This document shows positions 4,669 to 6,268 of a stretch of 6,268 nucleotides of DNA, one piece after another. The DNA is from an uncultured Ruminococcus sp. Its GTDB lineage: Bacteria > Bacillota > Clostridia > Oscillospirales > CAG-272. Each line of letters starts with the position of its first letter. The stretch's first letter is position 1. The position numbers were made by a program, and so were the translations under genes. The notes below the pieces were generated by a model. It made no database searches, was not told the origin of the DNA, and saw nothing but the letters and a program-made list of their open reading frames with translations. Location: the NCBI GenBank assembly GCA_900551005.1, contig URUL01000102.1, positions 1-6,268 of the forward strand, read 5' to 3'.

Positions 4669-6110
4669 TGTCCTGCCTCTCCTCCATTCGTATTTTCCGT
4701 TTCACCGGAATAAGAAAACATATCGCTGTTTCCGGGATATTGTCCCGCCGCGCGCGCATTGCCGCTTTCCACATATTGATAGATATTGGCAAGCGTGCTC
4801 CAGAGAAGAGGACCTACCGTTCCCGTTATCGGATAGCCGAAAGCCACCTGCGCGGCATAGACCGCATCGCGTGTCTGCTCTCCGAAAACTCCGTCCACGG
4901 GCACTTCCGGTATCTGTCCGTATTCCTTCGCCGCCGCATTCAGATATTCCTGCAAGGTGAAAACATCGTCTCCTTCAAAGCCGATACGCAGAAATCTTCC
5001 CGGGAAAGGCTCTGCCGTGACGCCGAGCTGTTCGGGCGTAACAGTATTCACCGCACCCATATATGTATCGAAAAGTGCATACCATGTTTCCTCATTCAAT
5101 ATGCCCGTCGGCGTAAGTCCGTATTCACTCTGAAAGGCATAGACGGCGTTTTCCGTCGCCGCATCATATGTCCCCGTGATCTCAATGATCGGTATATCGG
5201 GATTGAAAAGCCCGACGATGCGCAGGAAATACTGAATGACGGCAACCTCCGTGCCCGTATCTCCCGGATCGATAGAGGCGGGGAAAATATTCTGCACCTC
5301 GCTGATCATCACGCCCTCGCTCTGTATCTCGCTGAGCCGCTTGACGGCATTGAAGATGAACTGTATCTTATACCATGTGGCAGGACCGACGATACCGTCC
5401 GGCGTGAGATTGAAAATGCGTTGAAATTCCTTCACGGCGGCTTCCGTCTCCGGTCCGAAAATACCGTCCACAGGCTGTATCTTCGGTATGGAAGGATAGT
5501 TTGCGGAGATTCTGTTCAGCCGCACCTGAATGAAACGCACATCGTTTCCGGCATTGCCGAGCCTGATCGGTCCCGCGGGAACAGACGGCTCTATATTGGC
5601 GACGGGCGCATTGGATACGATCTCGATATCATCGCCATAGTAGTATGTAAGGATCTCGTAAGGCGTATACCCCTGCTCGGCAAGGTCTACACTTCCCCAT
5701 TGCGAAAGGCCCTCGCAGGTGACAGTCGTGCCGTTACAATATGCGGCAAAAAGCGGCTCTATTGCATCCTGCCGTCTGATGTAGCTGTTGAATATCTCAT
5801 CCACGATCCGGCTGATGTTTTCGAAAACATCGCGCCCGTTGATGAAAGATTGGTCATATGCAGTGGAATTTGTGATATCGAAATCATATCCGAGCGAGGG
5901 ATAGTGCTCGGTAAATATGCGATTGAGCGCAAACGATATCTGCGCATAAATATTTGCCCGTATCGCACTGTCGGGCCATGTGGGATAGATCTCACTGGAA
6001 GCGACGTTTTTTATGTAGTCCGGGAAGCTGACGGTGACATTGGCAGCGGCGGCAGTCGGCGCGCCGAGATGAACTGTTATCGTCTCGGGAATAACGGGAT
6101 AGATATCCAT
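4665..6110 (-). CDS. SpoIID-like domain protein with three peptidoglycan-binding repeats
   Basis: This protein has 481 residues. Residues 29-165 resemble SpoIID/LytB: YIKNVASSEIYPTWP (32-46), where Glu40 sits where SpoIID has its catalytic Glu, then YDFDITNSTAYDQSFING (75-92), and GLSQWGSVDLAEQGYTPYEI (134-153) followed by YYYG, close to the SpoIID motif GMSQYGA-MA-G-EIL-YY. Two cysteines (125 and 132) flank the short loop before this motif. The Cys/His zinc ligands known from Clostridioides difficile SpoIID are not evident. Three PG_binding_1 repeats follow at about 181-250, 283-350 and 371-440 (VDGIFGPETEAAV, ITGTYDAATENAV and VDGVFGEQTRDAV mark them), then a Gly/Asn-rich tail. No signal peptide is present. 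AGGAGG (6121-6116) lies five bases before the ATG and supports this start. From memory, similar proteins are widespread in Clostridia and often annotated only as peptidoglycan-binding. A role in spore cortex or wall is inference, and lytic transglycosylase activity is unproven. Confidence 0.88.
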   Translation of the reverse strand: MDIYPVIPETITVHLGAPTAAAANVTVSFPDYIKNVASSEIYPTWPDSAIRANIYAQISFALNRIFTEHYPSLGYDFDITNSTAYDQSFINGRDVFENISRIVDEIFNSYIRRQDAIEPLFAAYCNGTTVTCEGLSQWGSVDLAEQGYTPYEILTYYYGDDIEIVSNAPVANIEPSVPAGPIRLGNAGNDVRFIQVRLNRISANYPSIPKIQPVDGIFGPETEAAVKEFQRIFNLTPDGIVGPATWYKIQFIFNAVKRLSEIQSEGVMISEVQNIFPASIDPGDTGTEVAVIQYFLRIVGLFNPDIPIIEITGTYDAATENAVYAFQSEYGLTPTGILNEETWYALFDTYMGAVNTVTPEQLGVTAEPFPGRFLRIGFEGDDVFTLQEYLNAAAKEYGQIPEVPVDGVFGEQTRDAVYAAQVAFGYPITGTVGPLLWSTLANIYQYVESGNARAAGQYPGNSDMFSYSGETENTNGGEAGQ

Positions 6111-6122
6111 TTTCTCCTCCTA

Positions 6123-6268
6123 TCACAGATTCGGCGGCTCGCTCTCGTTCACCGTCTGATTCAAATCGGGAATCATGGTGAAATTCTGAGAATCGGGTAT
6201 CGGTATGAGGTTCACGTTCTGAATGGAGGTCTGCCCCGCAAATATCGGAACCCCCAGTGCCGTATAGC
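6123..6268 (-). CDS. C-terminal end of an unidentified gene, cut by the window edge
   Basis: An open frame enters from the right edge and gives 47 residues (YTALGVPIFAGQTSIQNVNL, then IPIPDSQNF and an Asn/Glu/Pro-rich tail ending ESEPPNL). It stops with TGA at 6125-6123, followed in frame by TAG. The second stop overlaps the AGGAGG of the next gene, and the gap to the next ATG is only 12 bases, so this is very probably the upstream member of the same operon. The ending, alternating hydrophobic residues with GVPIFAGQTSIQ and LIPIP, would fit the last strands of a beta-sandwich such as a carboxypeptidase-regulatory-like or prealbumin-like domain, but too little is visible to name it. Confidence 0.7.
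   Translation of the reverse strand, partial: YTALGVPIFAGQTSIQNVNLIPIPDSQNFTMIPDLNQTVNESEPPNL

Overview
The window looks like chromosomal DNA of a Clostridia-class Firmicute, probably spore-forming and possibly Oscillospiraceae-like. The reasons are a T-box leader, AGGAGG-type ribosome binding sites, consensus housekeeping promoter boxes, and a SpoIID-like/peptidoglycan-binding gene pair of a kind I associate with Clostridia. All convincing genes lie on the minus strand, so transcription runs from high to low coordinates.

Layout from right to left. (1) 6268-4156 holds a tight gene cluster. It contains the last 47 codons of a gene cut by the window edge (6123-6268), a 481-residue protein with a SpoIID-like N-terminal domain and three peptidoglycan-binding repeats (4665-6110), and a 170-residue protein with one recognisable and one degenerate peptidoglycan-binding repeat (4156-4668). 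The last two overlap by ATGA. (2) 4125-4097 is a near-perfect sigma-A promoter (TTGACA, 17 bp, TG-A-TATAAT). (3) 4090-3803 is a T-box riboswitch. Its specifier codon reads UGG (Trp), its antiterminator bulge UGGC matches the G73 discriminator expected of bacterial tRNA-Trp, and it ends in a 13-bp terminator with a UUCG loop. (4) 3789-3727 is a 20-codon leader ORF with a strong ribosome binding site and one Trp codon, between the T-box terminator and the first structural gene. (5) 3692-984 is a three-gene ABC importer operon: lipoprotein substrate-binding protein, permease, ATPase (trpX-trpY-trpZ type). It closes with an intrinsic terminator at 979-950. (6) 1-925 has no credible gene. It holds two copies of a roughly 370-base repeat, offset by about 552 bases and about 88% identical by hand alignment, packed with conserved inverted repeats.

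How the parts fit: when uncharged tRNA-Trp accumulates, the T-box should read through into the importer genes, so the operon is best explained as tryptophan (or close precursor) uptake induced by tryptophan starvation. The leader ORF may add a second, ribosome-dependent sensing step, as the rtpA leader does in Bacillus subtilis. The right-hand gene cluster has no visible functional link to the importer and probably concerns the spore or cell wall.
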